Assembly: GCF_025452195.1 (NCBI RefSeq)
Contig: NZ_CP104973.1
Coordinates: 1,674,001 to 1,738,000, forward strand
Direction of reading: 5' to 3'
DNA length: 64,000 bases
From: Phyllobacterium zundukense
Lineage (GTDB): Bacteria; Pseudomonadota; Alphaproteobacteria; Rhizobiales; Rhizobiaceae
Shown: positions 56,212-64,000 of the stretch, piece by piece
How positions within the stretch are numbered: position 1 is the stretch's first letter
Layout: each line of letters begins with the position of its first letter
Made by a program: the position numbers and the translations under genes
Notes under the pieces: generated by a model
Database searches by the model: none
Seen by the model: only the letters and a program-made list of their open reading frames with translations
What the model was told of the DNA's origin: nothing

Positions 56212-57123
56212 TCAGCGCGCGTCAGAACCAGTCGAAACGAGTGCCTTTTGCTGCCTGATAGCTGCCGCCTTAACGGCGTCCTGCACTTTTTCAAATGCGC
56301 GAACTTCGATCTGGCGAACACGTTCGCGGCTGATGCCGAACTCCGTTGAAAGATCCTCCAGGGTTACAGGATCATCGGCAAGGCGCCGGGCCTGAAAGAT
56401 ACGACGTTCGCGGTCGTTGAGTGACGACATCGCCCCGGTGAGCATTTCACGGCGATTTTCCAGCTCGTCCTGTTCAATCAGCATCGTTTCAGCGCTGTCG
56501 TGGTCATCGACAAGCCAATCCTGCCAATCGCCGCCGGCTTCACCATCGGACGAACGAATTGGCGCATTCAACGACGCGTCGCCAGACAGGCGGCGGTTCA
56601 TCGAAACCACTTCTTCTTCAGAAACACTGAGACGTGTGGCAATCTCTTTGACCTGCTCAGGGTTGAGATCACCATCGTCGAGTGCTTGAATCTTGCTCTT
56701 CACCTTACGAAGGTTAAAGAACAGACGTTTCTGATTTGCGGTAGTGCCCATTTTGACAAGGCTCCACGAACGCAGGACATATTCCTGGATCGAAGCCTTG
56801 ATCCACCACATCGCATATGTGGCAAGACGGAAGCCGCGTTCCGGTTCGAAGCGCTTTACGGCCTGCATCAGCCCCACGTTTCCTTCGGAAATAACTTCGC
56901 CGATCGGCAGGCCATAGCCGCGATAACCCATTGCAATTTTGGCAACGAGACGCAGATGGCTTGTGACAAGCTTATGCGCAGCTTTCGGATCGGCGTGTTC
57001 CAGATACCGCTTGGCGAGCATATACTCTTCCTGCGGTTCGAGCATCGGAAAGCGACGAATTTCTTCTAGGTAACGGGTCAATCCACCGTCACCACCTAAG
57101 ATACTTGGAAGATTTTGGGCCAC
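56212..57123 (-). CDS. rpoH: RNA polymerase heat-shock sigma factor RpoH (sigma-32)
   Basis: Sigma-70 family factor of 303 aa. Region 2: LVTSHLRLVAKIAMGYRGYGLPIGEVISEGNVGLMQAVKRFEPERGFRLATYAMWWIKASIQEYVL; the RpoH box follows as RLFFNLRKVKSKI; region 4 has the helix-turn-helix LEDLSTEFGISRERVRQIEVRAFEKVQ. The GTG start before AQNLPSIL has GAGGAGGGG upstream; the extra N-terminal residues from an earlier start are unconserved. It would recognise the promoter proposed for ftsH. Confidence 0.96.
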   Translation of the reverse strand: MAQNLPSILGGDGGLTRYLEEIRRFPMLEPQEEYMLAKRYLEHADPKAAHKLVTSHLRLVAKIAMGYRGYGLPIGEVISEGNVGLMQAVKRFEPERGFRLATYAMWWIKASIQEYVLRSWSLVKMGTTANQKRLFFNLRKVKSKIQALDDGDLNPEQVKEIATRLSVSEEEVVSMNRRLSGDASLNAPIRSSDGEAGGDWQDWLVDDHDSAETMLIEQDELENRREMLTGAMSSLNDRERRIFQARRLADDPVTLEDLSTEFGISRERVRQIEVRAFEKVQDAVKAAAIRQQKALVSTGSDAR

Positions 57124-57214
57124 TGAGCACCCCTCCTCATTTTGGAATAGACCCCCATTGTCGGCGGGTCCGCATTGACCGCCCACCCAATAGCTTGGCG
57201 CGGACAGATTAGTC

Positions 57215-57243
57215 CTATCAATATATAGGTATCATTTTGTCAA
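57215..57243 (-). promoter_or_regulatory. Possible rpoH promoter
   Basis: On the minus strand, TTGACA, 17 bases, TGATAG. It lies about 90-120 bases before the rpoH GTG. Confidence 0.4.
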
Positions 57244-57360
57244 AAACACGGTGCATTAAGCAGCGAAACAATCCGTCACATAAATGTGAACAATACGGTC
57301 AGGTTTTGCTCATGTTAACGAACTCCGGACGTCACCAAAGGTTCCGTCATTCGAACTATA

Positions 57361-58362
57361 TCATGTTCTTTCCTGAAAAGCCTTGATCAATTCGGCCATA
57401 TCTTCCGGTACTGGTGCTTCAAACCGCAGGACCTCGCCGGTCGACGGGTGCTCGAAAGCAAGAAGCCGTGCATGCAGTGCCTGCCGAGTGAATCCCTTAA
57501 CGATGCTTTGCAAGGGTTCGTCGAGCTTGTTAGCTTTGGTCTTGTAAGCACTGCCATATTCAAGATCGCCCACCAGCGGGTGGCCTGTATGAGCCATGTG
57601 GACACGGATTTGATGCGTTCTGCCTGTCTCCAAGTGGCACTCCACGAGCGATGCAAGGGCAGTTGCGTCCTCCTTGGCGGCATATCGCTCCTTGACCTCG
57701 AAATGCGTAACAGCGTGACGGGCGTCCCCGCGTTCTTCCTGGACAACAGCTTGCTTGGTGCGATCTCGATGTGATCTGCCAAGAGGAGCATCGATCGTGC
57801 CGGTTGTTCGATCAGGTGTTCCCCATACGATGGCGAGGTATGCGCGTTCCAGATCGTTTGTGCGTCCATGATCAGCGAACTGAGCGCTGAGATGGCGATG
57901 AGAGAGATCGTTCTTGGCGACGACCATGATGCCGCTGGTTTCCTTGTCGAGGCGATGTACGATGCCGGGCCGCCTGACGCCGCCGATGCCAGACAGTGTA
58001 TCGCCGCAGTGGTGGATCAACGCATTGACCAAGGTACCGGTCCAATTGCCATTTCCGGGATGGACCACAAGGCCGGCAGGTTTGTTGATAACGATGAGGT
58101 CTGCGTCCTCGTAGAGGATGTCGAGTGCGATATCTTCGCCCTTGGGAACCGCATTGTCAGGCGCGGGAATCTCGATTGTAACGCGAAGACCCTCGCGCAG
58201 TTTGTGTTTGGTCTCGTGGATTGGTTTACCGTCAATGCTGACCTGGCCTCCGCTGATGAGCGATTGGATGCGATTGCGCGAAAGATCTGGCGTCAGCTGC
58301 GCCGAAAGCCAGGCATCAAGTCTCTTGCCGCTTGCATCAGTATCGGTAATTAGCTCTTTCAA
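57361..58362 (-). CDS. rluD: RluA/RluD family pseudouridine synthase
   Basis: Isomerises uridines in 23S rRNA (333 aa from the TTG). N-terminal S4 RNA-binding domain (KRLDAWLSAQLTPDLSRNRIQSLISGGQVSIDG), then the catalytic domain with INKPAGLVVHPG and the Asp in RPGIVHRLDKETSGIM (residue about 139), LVECHLETGRTHQIRVH. A GTG 51 bases upstream is in frame but lacks a ribosome site; the TTG has AAGGGA 9 bases before. Which substrate uridines are modified (RluD versus RluC) is not certain. It is divergent from the small membrane protein gene, and an upstream start would crowd the shared region. Confidence 0.88.
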   Translation of the reverse strand: MKELITDTDASGKRLDAWLSAQLTPDLSRNRIQSLISGGQVSIDGKPIHETKHKLREGLRVTIEIPAPDNAVPKGEDIALDILYEDADLIVINKPAGLVVHPGNGNWTGTLVNALIHHCGDTLSGIGGVRRPGIVHRLDKETSGIMVVAKNDLSHRHLSAQFADHGRTNDLERAYLAIVWGTPDRTTGTIDAPLGRSHRDRTKQAVVQEERGDARHAVTHFEVKERYAAKEDATALASLVECHLETGRTHQIRVHMAHTGHPLVGDLEYGSAYKTKANKLDEPLQSIVKGFTRQALHARLLAFEHPSTGEVLRFEAPVPEDMAELIKAFQERT

Positions 58363-58418
58363 AACCTCGGTCCCTTCGTTACAGGAGGCTTGGTTTGAAA
58401 CCTCGGAGAACACTATAT

Positions 58419-58817
58419 ATGGCCAACATCAACCCGGACATCGATGGGGACGAACAGCCCCTTGATCCGGCAATGGAACGAGTCCGGCGCAAGATGATCC
58501 GGCTTTTGGCTGTTTCCATCGGTATCATGGTGATCGGTCTTATGGCGGTGCTGGCGGCTATTGTCTACAAGATTAGCCAGCCGGTCCCTGAAGTGGTTAC
58601 GGCGGTTCGTTCCGAGGTTCCTGTACAACCACTCGGTGCGGCGCTGACCGGTGAGGCTATAACGCTCGATCCAGGGACGCGGATACTTTCCCACAATCTC
58701 GCGAACAATACTCTTTCTTTGGAAACGAGATTGGCCGACGGAACCCGGCAAATCCTTCTCTATGATATTGCAACCAAACGCGTGGTGGCACGAATTTCGG
58801 AAGCCGCTGGCAATTGA
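58419..58817 (+). CDS. Small bitopic membrane protein (DUF6476-like)
   Basis: Protein of 132 aa: acidic N terminus (INPDIDGDEQPLDPAMERVRRKM), a single helix (about 28-51, LLAVSIGIMVIGLMAVLAAIVY) and a periplasmic domain of about 80 residues ending in AGN. GGAGA lies 8-9 bases before the ATG. Fits DUF6476-like proteins encoded beside rluD in related genomes, from memory. Function unknown. Confidence 0.75.
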   Translation: MANINPDIDGDEQPLDPAMERVRRKMIRLLAVSIGIMVIGLMAVLAAIVYKISQPVPEVVTAVRSEVPVQPLGAALTGEAITLDPGTRILSHNLANNTLSLETRLADGTRQILLYDIATKRVVARISEAAGN

Positions 58818-58907
58818 TTGAAGTGAGGGATCAGTTGGAAGCTGATGAGAAATCATTATTGCACTTTGCCGTACGCTTGATTATACCCCCTCATAGCTAC
58901 CTGCGAC

Positions 58908-58982
58908 GCGCCCATCGTCTAGCGGTCAGGACGGCGCCCTCTCACGGCGCAAACAGGGGTTCGATTCCCCTTGGGCGTACCA
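58908..58982 (+). tRNA. tRNA-Glu (anticodon CTC)
   Basis: Complete cloverleaf of 75 nt with encoded CCA: acceptor GCGCCCA/TGGGCGT (first pair G-U), D arm, anticodon stem GCGCC/GGCGC with loop CTCTCAC (anticodon CTC), T arm AGGGGTTCGATTCCCCT. It reads GAG codons. No duplicated 3' end (attachment site) is seen within the window. Confidence 0.96.
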
Positions 58983-59049
58983 GTATATCCGCATACCATC
59001 ACCTTTGTGCGCGAGGATGTTCAGACCGCATTGTGAAAGGCTGCGCTTT

Positions 59050-59820
59050 ATGAGGTTGCCTCGGTTTGAAGTCCTGACCAAGATCCGGCGATCTGTGATT
59101 TACAGGATTTTGCGACCCCGTGCGCCCACGCATCCGGTGGCATTCGCGGGACCAGTCGTCGTCGTGGGGTCGGCACCCGTTTCGACGGTTCCCGCCGGCT
59201 TCGGCACACAGTTTCATGTGATCACGGTAAATGGTTCGCAAAGCATTCTGGACAAGTGGGGCGTTGAAATTCCGGACGCGACCTTCATGCAGTTCAACCA
59301 AGTCGAGGGGCAAACGACCAACGCTTTGCACGTCCGCAAGGTGCTTGACGGAAAATGTACACGGCTCCTTTACGTCGTACGCTGGCCTAAAAGCTTGGAC
59401 CTGCTTAAACAAGGGCTCGCCGCGTTCAACTATTCTTATGACGACGTGAAGGTGATCAACCGCTTCAAGCGCATGGCAATGTATGAGGCTGTCATGGGAG
59501 GCCTCAATGTCGAAATCGACGATGAAATGAAGTTCTCAAATGGGATCACGGCAGTCTTTTATGCCATTTTGAGCGGGGCCAAAGCTGTGATCATCAGTGG
59601 CATCAACCCCGATTCGTCAGGACACGTTTATAACGATGCCAATCTGAAACGCTTGCACGCAGGTACCGACAAACAGATATTGCAGGTACTGATCGATCGA
59701 GGATATCCACTTTACACTGCTGACCACGAAGTCTCTAAAGGCTCCGGCCTTCCACTATGGACAGACCAGACGTTCAGCAGATTCAATGCGGTGAATACGG
59801 ACGTGTCGCTTCGCGCTTAG
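59050..59820 (+). CDS. Putative surface-glycan protein with Rossmann-like start
   Basis: Protein of 256 aa. After a basic N terminus comes PVVVVGSAPVSTVPAGFG, a nucleotide-binding-like strand-loop, then ITVNGSQSILDKWG, and a conserved-looking GITAVFYAILSGAKAVIISGINP segment. The pattern recalls bacterial sialyltransferase-like or DUF115-type proteins, but no catalytic set can be proved. AAAGG is 10 bases before the ATG used. It lies 67 bases after tRNA-Glu and beside two glycosyltransferase genes, so a surface polysaccharide role is possible. Confidence 0.65.
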   Translation: MRLPRFEVLTKIRRSVIYRILRPRAPTHPVAFAGPVVVVGSAPVSTVPAGFGTQFHVITVNGSQSILDKWGVEIPDATFMQFNQVEGQTTNALHVRKVLDGKCTRLLYVVRWPKSLDLLKQGLAAFNYSYDDVKVINRFKRMAMYEAVMGGLNVEIDDEMKFSNGITAVFYAILSGAKAVIISGINPDSSGHVYNDANLKRLHAGTDKQILQVLIDRGYPLYTADHEVSKGSGLPLWTDQTFSRFNAVNTDVSLRA

Positions 59821-59887
59821 GCGTATAAACCGCGTGTCCGTTAAGGGCAACACGGTTTATCCATCGCAAATCCGGACTGTCGGCGAT

Positions 59888-60589
59888 TCAAATCGTTTTC
59901 CAATTCGGATCGACCGCGCTGGCGGCCGCGCGCCACTCGTCGGCGTAGTCCACATTTTGCCAATCCTTGAACCAAGGTCCGCCATTGGTGAAGTGGACGG
60001 CATTTGGATAACCGTTCGCCGGCTTTTCGTTCCAGCCTTCCAGCCAGTTCCATTCAACCGGAACCTCGCCAATTTCGTCGTCTTGCGCCCACTGCATCCG
60101 GTGCAGGTATGCACCACTCTCCCGATTGATGAGTTCCGGGGTGAGTTGGCGTGTCGACGGGTGATCGCAATTGAATAGCATGAACGAAGACCAGTTTTTG
60201 CGCGGATAGCTGGTCTGGACTTTGCCGTCCATCTTCGTGCCTTCCTTCGGCGTATAGTCGTGCTTGACGCAGACCACCGCTTTTGTTTCATCCCGGTATT
60301 CGAGCAGTTTCGCCACATCGCCGAAAAACAGGAAATCACAATCGCAGAAGAGTGCCCAACCCTTATAACCGGCGAGCCAGGGTGTGAAGAAACGTGAATA
60401 GGTGAACTCGGTCGAGGCGAGAGGGTCGATATCACGCGTATATGCGCCTTTTTCCACGAGCTCTTCCAACTTGATCGGAATTACTCGAACAGGAACGGTC
60501 GCGTGTTTCAATACAGTGCTCTTGGCGACCTCATAGGCGATCGGTTCGCGTGAATCCCATCCCACGTAGATATCAAGTTCATTCTGCAT
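59888..60589 (-). CDS. GT-A type glycosyltransferase-like protein (GT8-like)
   Basis: Protein of 233 aa. The start ELDIYVGWDSREPIAYEVAKSTV matches the nucleotide-sugar fold with a WDSRE segment, and the metal-binding motif appears in WALFCDCDFLFFGDVAKLL (D-x-D). KNWSSFMLFNC and the C-terminal HFTNGGPWF are typical of such enzymes. No membrane helix. Probable transfer of a sugar in lipopolysaccharide or capsule synthesis; acceptor unknown. Convergent with the previous gene. Confidence 0.78.
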   Translation of the reverse strand: MQNELDIYVGWDSREPIAYEVAKSTVLKHATVPVRVIPIKLEELVEKGAYTRDIDPLASTEFTYSRFFTPWLAGYKGWALFCDCDFLFFGDVAKLLEYRDETKAVVCVKHDYTPKEGTKMDGKVQTSYPRKNWSSFMLFNCDHPSTRQLTPELINRESGAYLHRMQWAQDDEIGEVPVEWNWLEGWNEKPANGYPNAVHFTNGGPWFKDWQNVDYADEWRAAASAVDPNWKTI

Positions 60590-60823
60590 AATGCCTCGCT
60601 TTATATTCTGAGAGTCAGGGTAGGGTTTTAAACCATATACCGAAAAGGAAAACCCCTCATTGCCGCCAAATTGCGGCGCTGATTCCGGCTTTCACGTCAG
60701 CAATGCTGGCCGCCGGTGCTCATGGGGGCACCCTTGACCTTCCACACGCGCAAGTTTAATCGGTCGGCTTTCTGGGGTCACACTCACTGAAGAGCCGACT
60801 CTCGTGCAAGGCGGAACCACCTG

Positions 60824-61885
60824 TTGAAACGGCATCAAACTTTCTTGTTTCCAAGACCGGAAATTCCCTTTCCATACCATCCTGGCAGTCCGGCCGCTTT
60901 CTCGAGTAGTCGAACCCAGTCCTTGGTCACGCGTTGGCGCAATTTCAATGTAAAGAAGCGTCACGATCCGGTTCAGTTATTGCCTCTCAGGAAAGGTGAC
61001 ATCCGGCCTCTTGGGCCGAACGATATACCGCTCATCTTTCTGACGCATAACAGCATTCAGTTTCTGCCGTCCTTCCTCGCCCATTACCGCAAATTGGGAA
61101 TAACGCGATTTTTATGCGTGGATGACCAATCGACAGATGGTACACGAGAAAAACTGCTCGACGAGAATGATGTCGATCTCTTTGGCTCGAGTATCCGGTA
61201 TCGCCAGGCAAATGGGGGCAATCTTTGGCGTGAGGCCCTTGTCCGGATTCATGGGTCCAGGCGCTGGTACATGAATGTCGATTGCGACGAGTACTTTATT
61301 TATGACGAGTGCGAGACAAGAAAGCTGCCCGAGTTAATTGCGGGATTGCAAGCAAAGGGCGTGCTGCACTGCCCGGCGCCGATGATCGATTGTTATCCAT
61401 CGGCCTCGCTCAAGTCGGCGGTCTTCGACGGCTCCTCGGACGTCATGCCTTGGGAGATCGCCAATACCTTCGACCGGCAAGGGTATCGGCTGTTCCGTAG
61501 CAACTCGGCAATGTCGATGATGGGAGGGCCGAGAGACAGGTTGCTGGATGATCCTGAGAACTACGATGAATTAATGAAATACCCGCTGCTCTACGTGGAA
61601 TATGATATCGCGTTTACCATTAGCATCCACAAGCCATGGCCATTTCACCGCAACTTTTCTCCCATCTATGGCTCACTGCTGCATTTCAAATTTTTTAGTG
61701 AAACAGAAGACTTCGTGAAGAAGGCGATAGAAGGTGGGCAATATTTCAAGGGTTCCCGAGCTTACAAGACCATGCTGGAGGCAATCACGGCCGGAAGGCT
61801 AGACAACCTTACTTCAGATGTATCCGTAAAGTTCGAAAACGCGAAGCAGTTGTCCGATCTTGGCTTCTTCAAGAGCGTGTTTTAG
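60824..61885 (+). CDS. Glycosyltransferase family 2-type protein
   Basis: Protein of about 353 aa. IPLIFLTHNSIQFLPSFLAHYRKLGITRFLCVDDQSTDGT is the N-terminal domain of the family 2 (Glyco_tranf_2_4-like) group; RWYMNVDCDEYFIYD holds the metal-binding D-x-D-E. TTG start with AAGGCGG 9-10 bases upstream; no ATG occurs before the fold. About 80 N-terminal residues precede the core. Function within a polysaccharide pathway is inferred from the neighbours. Confidence 0.8.
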   Translation: MKRHQTFLFPRPEIPFPYHPGSPAAFSSSRTQSLVTRWRNFNVKKRHDPVQLLPLRKGDIRPLGPNDIPLIFLTHNSIQFLPSFLAHYRKLGITRFLCVDDQSTDGTREKLLDENDVDLFGSSIRYRQANGGNLWREALVRIHGSRRWYMNVDCDEYFIYDECETRKLPELIAGLQAKGVLHCPAPMIDCYPSASLKSAVFDGSSDVMPWEIANTFDRQGYRLFRSNSAMSMMGGPRDRLLDDPENYDELMKYPLLYVEYDIAFTISIHKPWPFHRNFSPIYGSLLHFKFFSETEDFVKKAIEGGQYFKGSRAYKTMLEAITAGRLDNLTSDVSVKFENAKQLSDLGFFKSVF

Positions 61886-61888
61886 ATG

Positions 61889-63091
61889 TCACGCGCCGGC
61901 TGTGCGGGCGCGCTTCTTCTTCACTTCGGCCATTCGGGGTTTTGTTTCGAGCCCACTCTTGTAGAGATTGTTTCGGTCGAGAACCTTGACGTCGCGCTCG
62001 CCGCATAGGGCCATCGTAATATCGAGCTCCTTGCGGATGATCTCCAATGCCTCGGTGACGCCTTTTTTTCCGCCGGCACCCAGTCCGTAAACAAAGGCTC
62101 GACCGATATATGTGCCCTTGGCTCCGATGGCGAGCGCCTTCAACACGTCCTGTCCCGATCTGATGCCGCCGTCGAAGTGCACTTCGATCTTGTCGCCAAC
62201 GGCGTCTACGATATCTGCAAGAACCGATATGGACGACGGCGCTCCATCAAGCTGGCGGCCACCATGATTGGATACGATGATCGCATCTGCACCAGTCGCC
62301 GACGCCATTTTCGCGTCTTCGACATCGAGAATGCCTTTGATGATAAGTTTGCCGCCCCACCGTTCCTTAATCCAGGTGACATCGCTCCAGGAGAGGTGGG
62401 GATCGAACTGTTCGGTTGTCCAGACTGACAGGGACGACAAATCACCCACGCCTTTGGCGTGGCCGACGATATTGCCGAATGTACGGCGATTGGTCCTGAG
62501 CATCTCCATACACCATTGTGGACGAGTGGCCATTTGCCAGATGTGTTTCGGTGTAAACTTCGGAGGTGCAGAAAGACCGTTGCGCAAGTCCTTATGGCGC
62601 TGGCCCAGAATCTGCAGATCAAGCGTCAGAACCAGAGCCGAGCACTTGGCAGCTTTGGCACGGTCGATCAAATTATAGATGAAGTCCCGGTCGCGCATCA
62701 CATAAAGCTGGAACCAGAAGGGCTTTGTTGTAACCGATGCGACATCCTCGATTGAACAGATGCTCATTGTTGAGAGGGTGAACGGAACGCCGAATTCCTC
62801 GGCCGCCTGCGCCGCCAGCATCTCGCCATTTGCATGCTGCATACCCGTCAAGCCGGTTGGTGCGAGAGCGACAGGCATGGAAACTTTCTGCCCGACCATC
62901 GTGCTTTCGAGGGTGCGGTCGGTCATGTCGACCGCAACACGCTGGCGCAATTGGATCTTGCGGAAATCCTCTTCGTTTGCGCGATAAGTGCTCTCAGTCC
63001 ATGCACCGGAATCCGCGTAGTCGAAGAACATTTTCGGGACGCGCCGCTTGGCTAATTCTTTCAGATCGGCAATTTCAACTGTCTTTTTCAT
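61889..63091 (-). CDS. lldD: FMN-dependent L-lactate dehydrogenase
   Basis: Alpha-hydroxy acid oxidase family enzyme of 400 aa that oxidises L-lactate to pyruvate and passes electrons to the respiratory chain. Seen: RVPKMFFDYADSGAWTESTYRAN, VALAPTGLTGMQHANGE, WFQLYVMRDRDF, VLTLDLQILGQRHKDLRNG, KGILDVEDAKMA, the catalytic His in IVSNHGGRQLDGA, and FDGGIRSGQDVLKALAIGA with GRAFVYGLGA for phosphate binding. Start at the ATG before KKTVEIADLKEL; an upstream start would add 35 unrelated residues. Divergent from the dehydrogenase at the right edge. Confidence 0.93.
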   Translation of the reverse strand: MKKTVEIADLKELAKRRVPKMFFDYADSGAWTESTYRANEEDFRKIQLRQRVAVDMTDRTLESTMVGQKVSMPVALAPTGLTGMQHANGEMLAAQAAEEFGVPFTLSTMSICSIEDVASVTTKPFWFQLYVMRDRDFIYNLIDRAKAAKCSALVLTLDLQILGQRHKDLRNGLSAPPKFTPKHIWQMATRPQWCMEMLRTNRRTFGNIVGHAKGVGDLSSLSVWTTEQFDPHLSWSDVTWIKERWGGKLIIKGILDVEDAKMASATGADAIIVSNHGGRQLDGAPSSISVLADIVDAVGDKIEVHFDGGIRSGQDVLKALAIGAKGTYIGRAFVYGLGAGGKKGVTEALEIIRKELDITMALCGERDVKVLDRNNLYKSGLETKPRMAEVKKKRARTAGA

Positions 63092-63266
63092 ATTCCGCCC
63101 TGCAGCAATGGTGCGATGGTTTTCACACCAATGTATCCAAAAAGGCAAGCGCCAACTCAACAAATGGCTACAGATAAAGGCATACTTCATAAGCAAATGG
63201 TTTGTCTTTGCTCCTCGAGTGCAGCTATTGTCCTAACTCAGTCTGCACTCGACAGGATCCGATTTG

Positions 63267-64000
63267 ATGGAAAAACAACCCCTTCTCCTGCTTGGACCTC
63301 TCATGCCGTATCTAACGGAGGAGTTGGCAAAGCGATACGCAATTGAAAAACTCTACGAGGAAACAGACGCTCTGGGCTTTCTGCAGAAAAATGCAGAACG
63401 CTTTCGCGCGGCGGTCACGAGTACGTTCACTGGCCTCAAGGCGGATATGATCGATTTGCTGCCTGCACTCGAGATCGTTTCTTCGTTTGGTGTCGGCACG
63501 GATTCGCTGGATATTGCTTACGCAGAGACCAAGGGAATACAGATCGCCAACACACCGGACGTTCTTAACGAAGACACCGCAAATATGGCGATCACACTTC
63601 TGTTGGCGGCTACCCGCGACATCGTTGCAAATGATCGGTTCGTTCGGGAGGGACGCTGGGCGACAGGAGAAACACCACCCTTGGCGCTGGGGATCGAAGG
63701 CAAGAAGATCGGACTGGTTGGGCTTGGCCGGATTGGCAGTGTCATCGCAAGGAAGTTGACTGCTTTTGGTTGCGAGATCGTCTACCACACGCGCAATAAG
63801 AGACACGACGTCTCATATGAGCATTACAACGATTTGACCGAAATGGCCCGCAAGTGTTCTGCTTTGATCGCAATCTTGCCAGGCGGAGACGCAACGAAAG
63901 GCGTCATTTCGCGCGAGGTCCTGCAGGCGCTTGGTTCCAAAGGAACCTTCATCAACATCGCGCGCGGCACGGTCGTCGACGAAATCGCCTTGGTCGAGCT
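63267..64000 (+). CDS. D-isomer-specific 2-hydroxyacid dehydrogenase, 3' end cut by window edge
   Basis: NAD(P)-dependent reductase of 2-keto acids (glyoxylate/hydroxypyruvate type); 244 residues are visible. Reads MEKQPLLLLGPLMPYL, then VSSFGVGTDSLDIAYAETKGI, NTPDVLNEDTANMAI, the nucleotide-binding GLVGLGRIGSVIARKL (Gly-x-Gly-x-x-Gly) and INIARGTVVDE with the catalytic Arg; the acidic and His residues lie beyond the edge. CAGGA stands 11 bases before the ATG. It is divergent from lldD across 175 bases; both act on hydroxy acids. Confidence 0.9.
   Translation, partial: MEKQPLLLLGPLMPYLTEELAKRYAIEKLYEETDALGFLQKNAERFRAAVTSTFTGLKADMIDLLPALEIVSSFGVGTDSLDIAYAETKGIQIANTPDVLNEDTANMAITLLLAATRDIVANDRFVREGRWATGETPPLALGIEGKKIGLVGLGRIGSVIARKLTAFGCEIVYHTRNKRHDVSYEHYNDLTEMARKCSALIAILPGGDATKGVISREVLQALGSKGTFINIARGTVVDEIALVE

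Noticed and set aside
58908-58982. Integrative element attached at tRNA-Glu
   Set aside because: No integrase and no repeat of the tRNA 3' end in the window.

Overview
The window looks like chromosomal DNA of an alphaproteobacterium of the order Hyphomicrobiales (Rhizobiales), most like the Brucella/Ochrobactrum/Phyllobacterium group. The evidence is the gene content and order: ruvCAB, ybgC-tolQRAB-pal-cpoB-tilS-ftsH-glmM, an Omp25-like porin, serC-serA, and purA-(membrane protein)-rpoH-rluD. Alphaproteobacterial signatures support this: an RcdA-type DUF1465 gene, a 6S RNA in front of the 5-FTHF cyclo-ligase gene, a serC-type RNA leader and TTAA-N7-TTAA boxes of the CtrA type. Base composition looks fairly uniform at a moderately high GC by eye. 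There is no prophage, transposase, CRISPR array or rRNA.

Region 1 (1-13.5 kb) is more accessory. It holds a c-di-GMP phosphodiesterase, small proteins of unknown function, a family 2 glycosyltransferase, a DUF6152/DUF6644 pair and a secreted S10 peptidase. A DNA-repair island follows: topoisomerase IB, ku, ligD and a second ku, giving a bacterial end-joining set with two Ku paralogues around one three-domain LigD.

Region 2 (13.5-31.8 kb) is mixed housekeeping: 6S RNA and fau, a YmdB-type phosphoesterase, TerC, BioY with DUF1284, YebC, an APC permease, L31 (rpmE), an MsbA-like ABC exporter, a MotA/MotB-like proton-channel pair, suhB-efp, an M20 amidohydrolase, a Sel1 protein with a ThiE-like protein, a TSUP permease and an OpgC-like acyltransferase. 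Between the ABC exporter and the MotB-like gene lies about 770 bp without a convincing gene. It begins with a 44-bp perfect inverted repeat.

Region 3 (31.8-48.5 kb) is the cell-envelope and cell-cycle core: a candidate CtrA-controlled sRNA, rcdA, ruvCAB, a secreted GH5 hydrolase inserted on the opposite strand, then the Tol-Pal system, tilS, ftsH, glmM and an outer-membrane protein. CtrA-type boxes precede the sRNA candidate, rcdA, pal and the porin. A sigma-32-like promoter precedes ftsH and a LexA-like box precedes ruvC.

Region 4 (48.5-64 kb) holds serine biosynthesis (serC-serA under an RNA leader), GNAT and EamA proteins, purA, a proline-rich membrane protein, rpoH, rluD and tRNA-Glu(CTC). 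Three surface-polysaccharide-type genes, an L-lactate dehydrogenase and a 2-hydroxyacid dehydrogenase cut by the right edge complete it.

I see no wholly new multi-gene system. The most original signals are the CtrA-box cluster with its candidate sRNA, the 44-bp inverted repeat with the unexplained region behind it, and the orphan proton-driven motor pair. All functional calls rest on recognition of protein families and motifs by reading; no database search was run.
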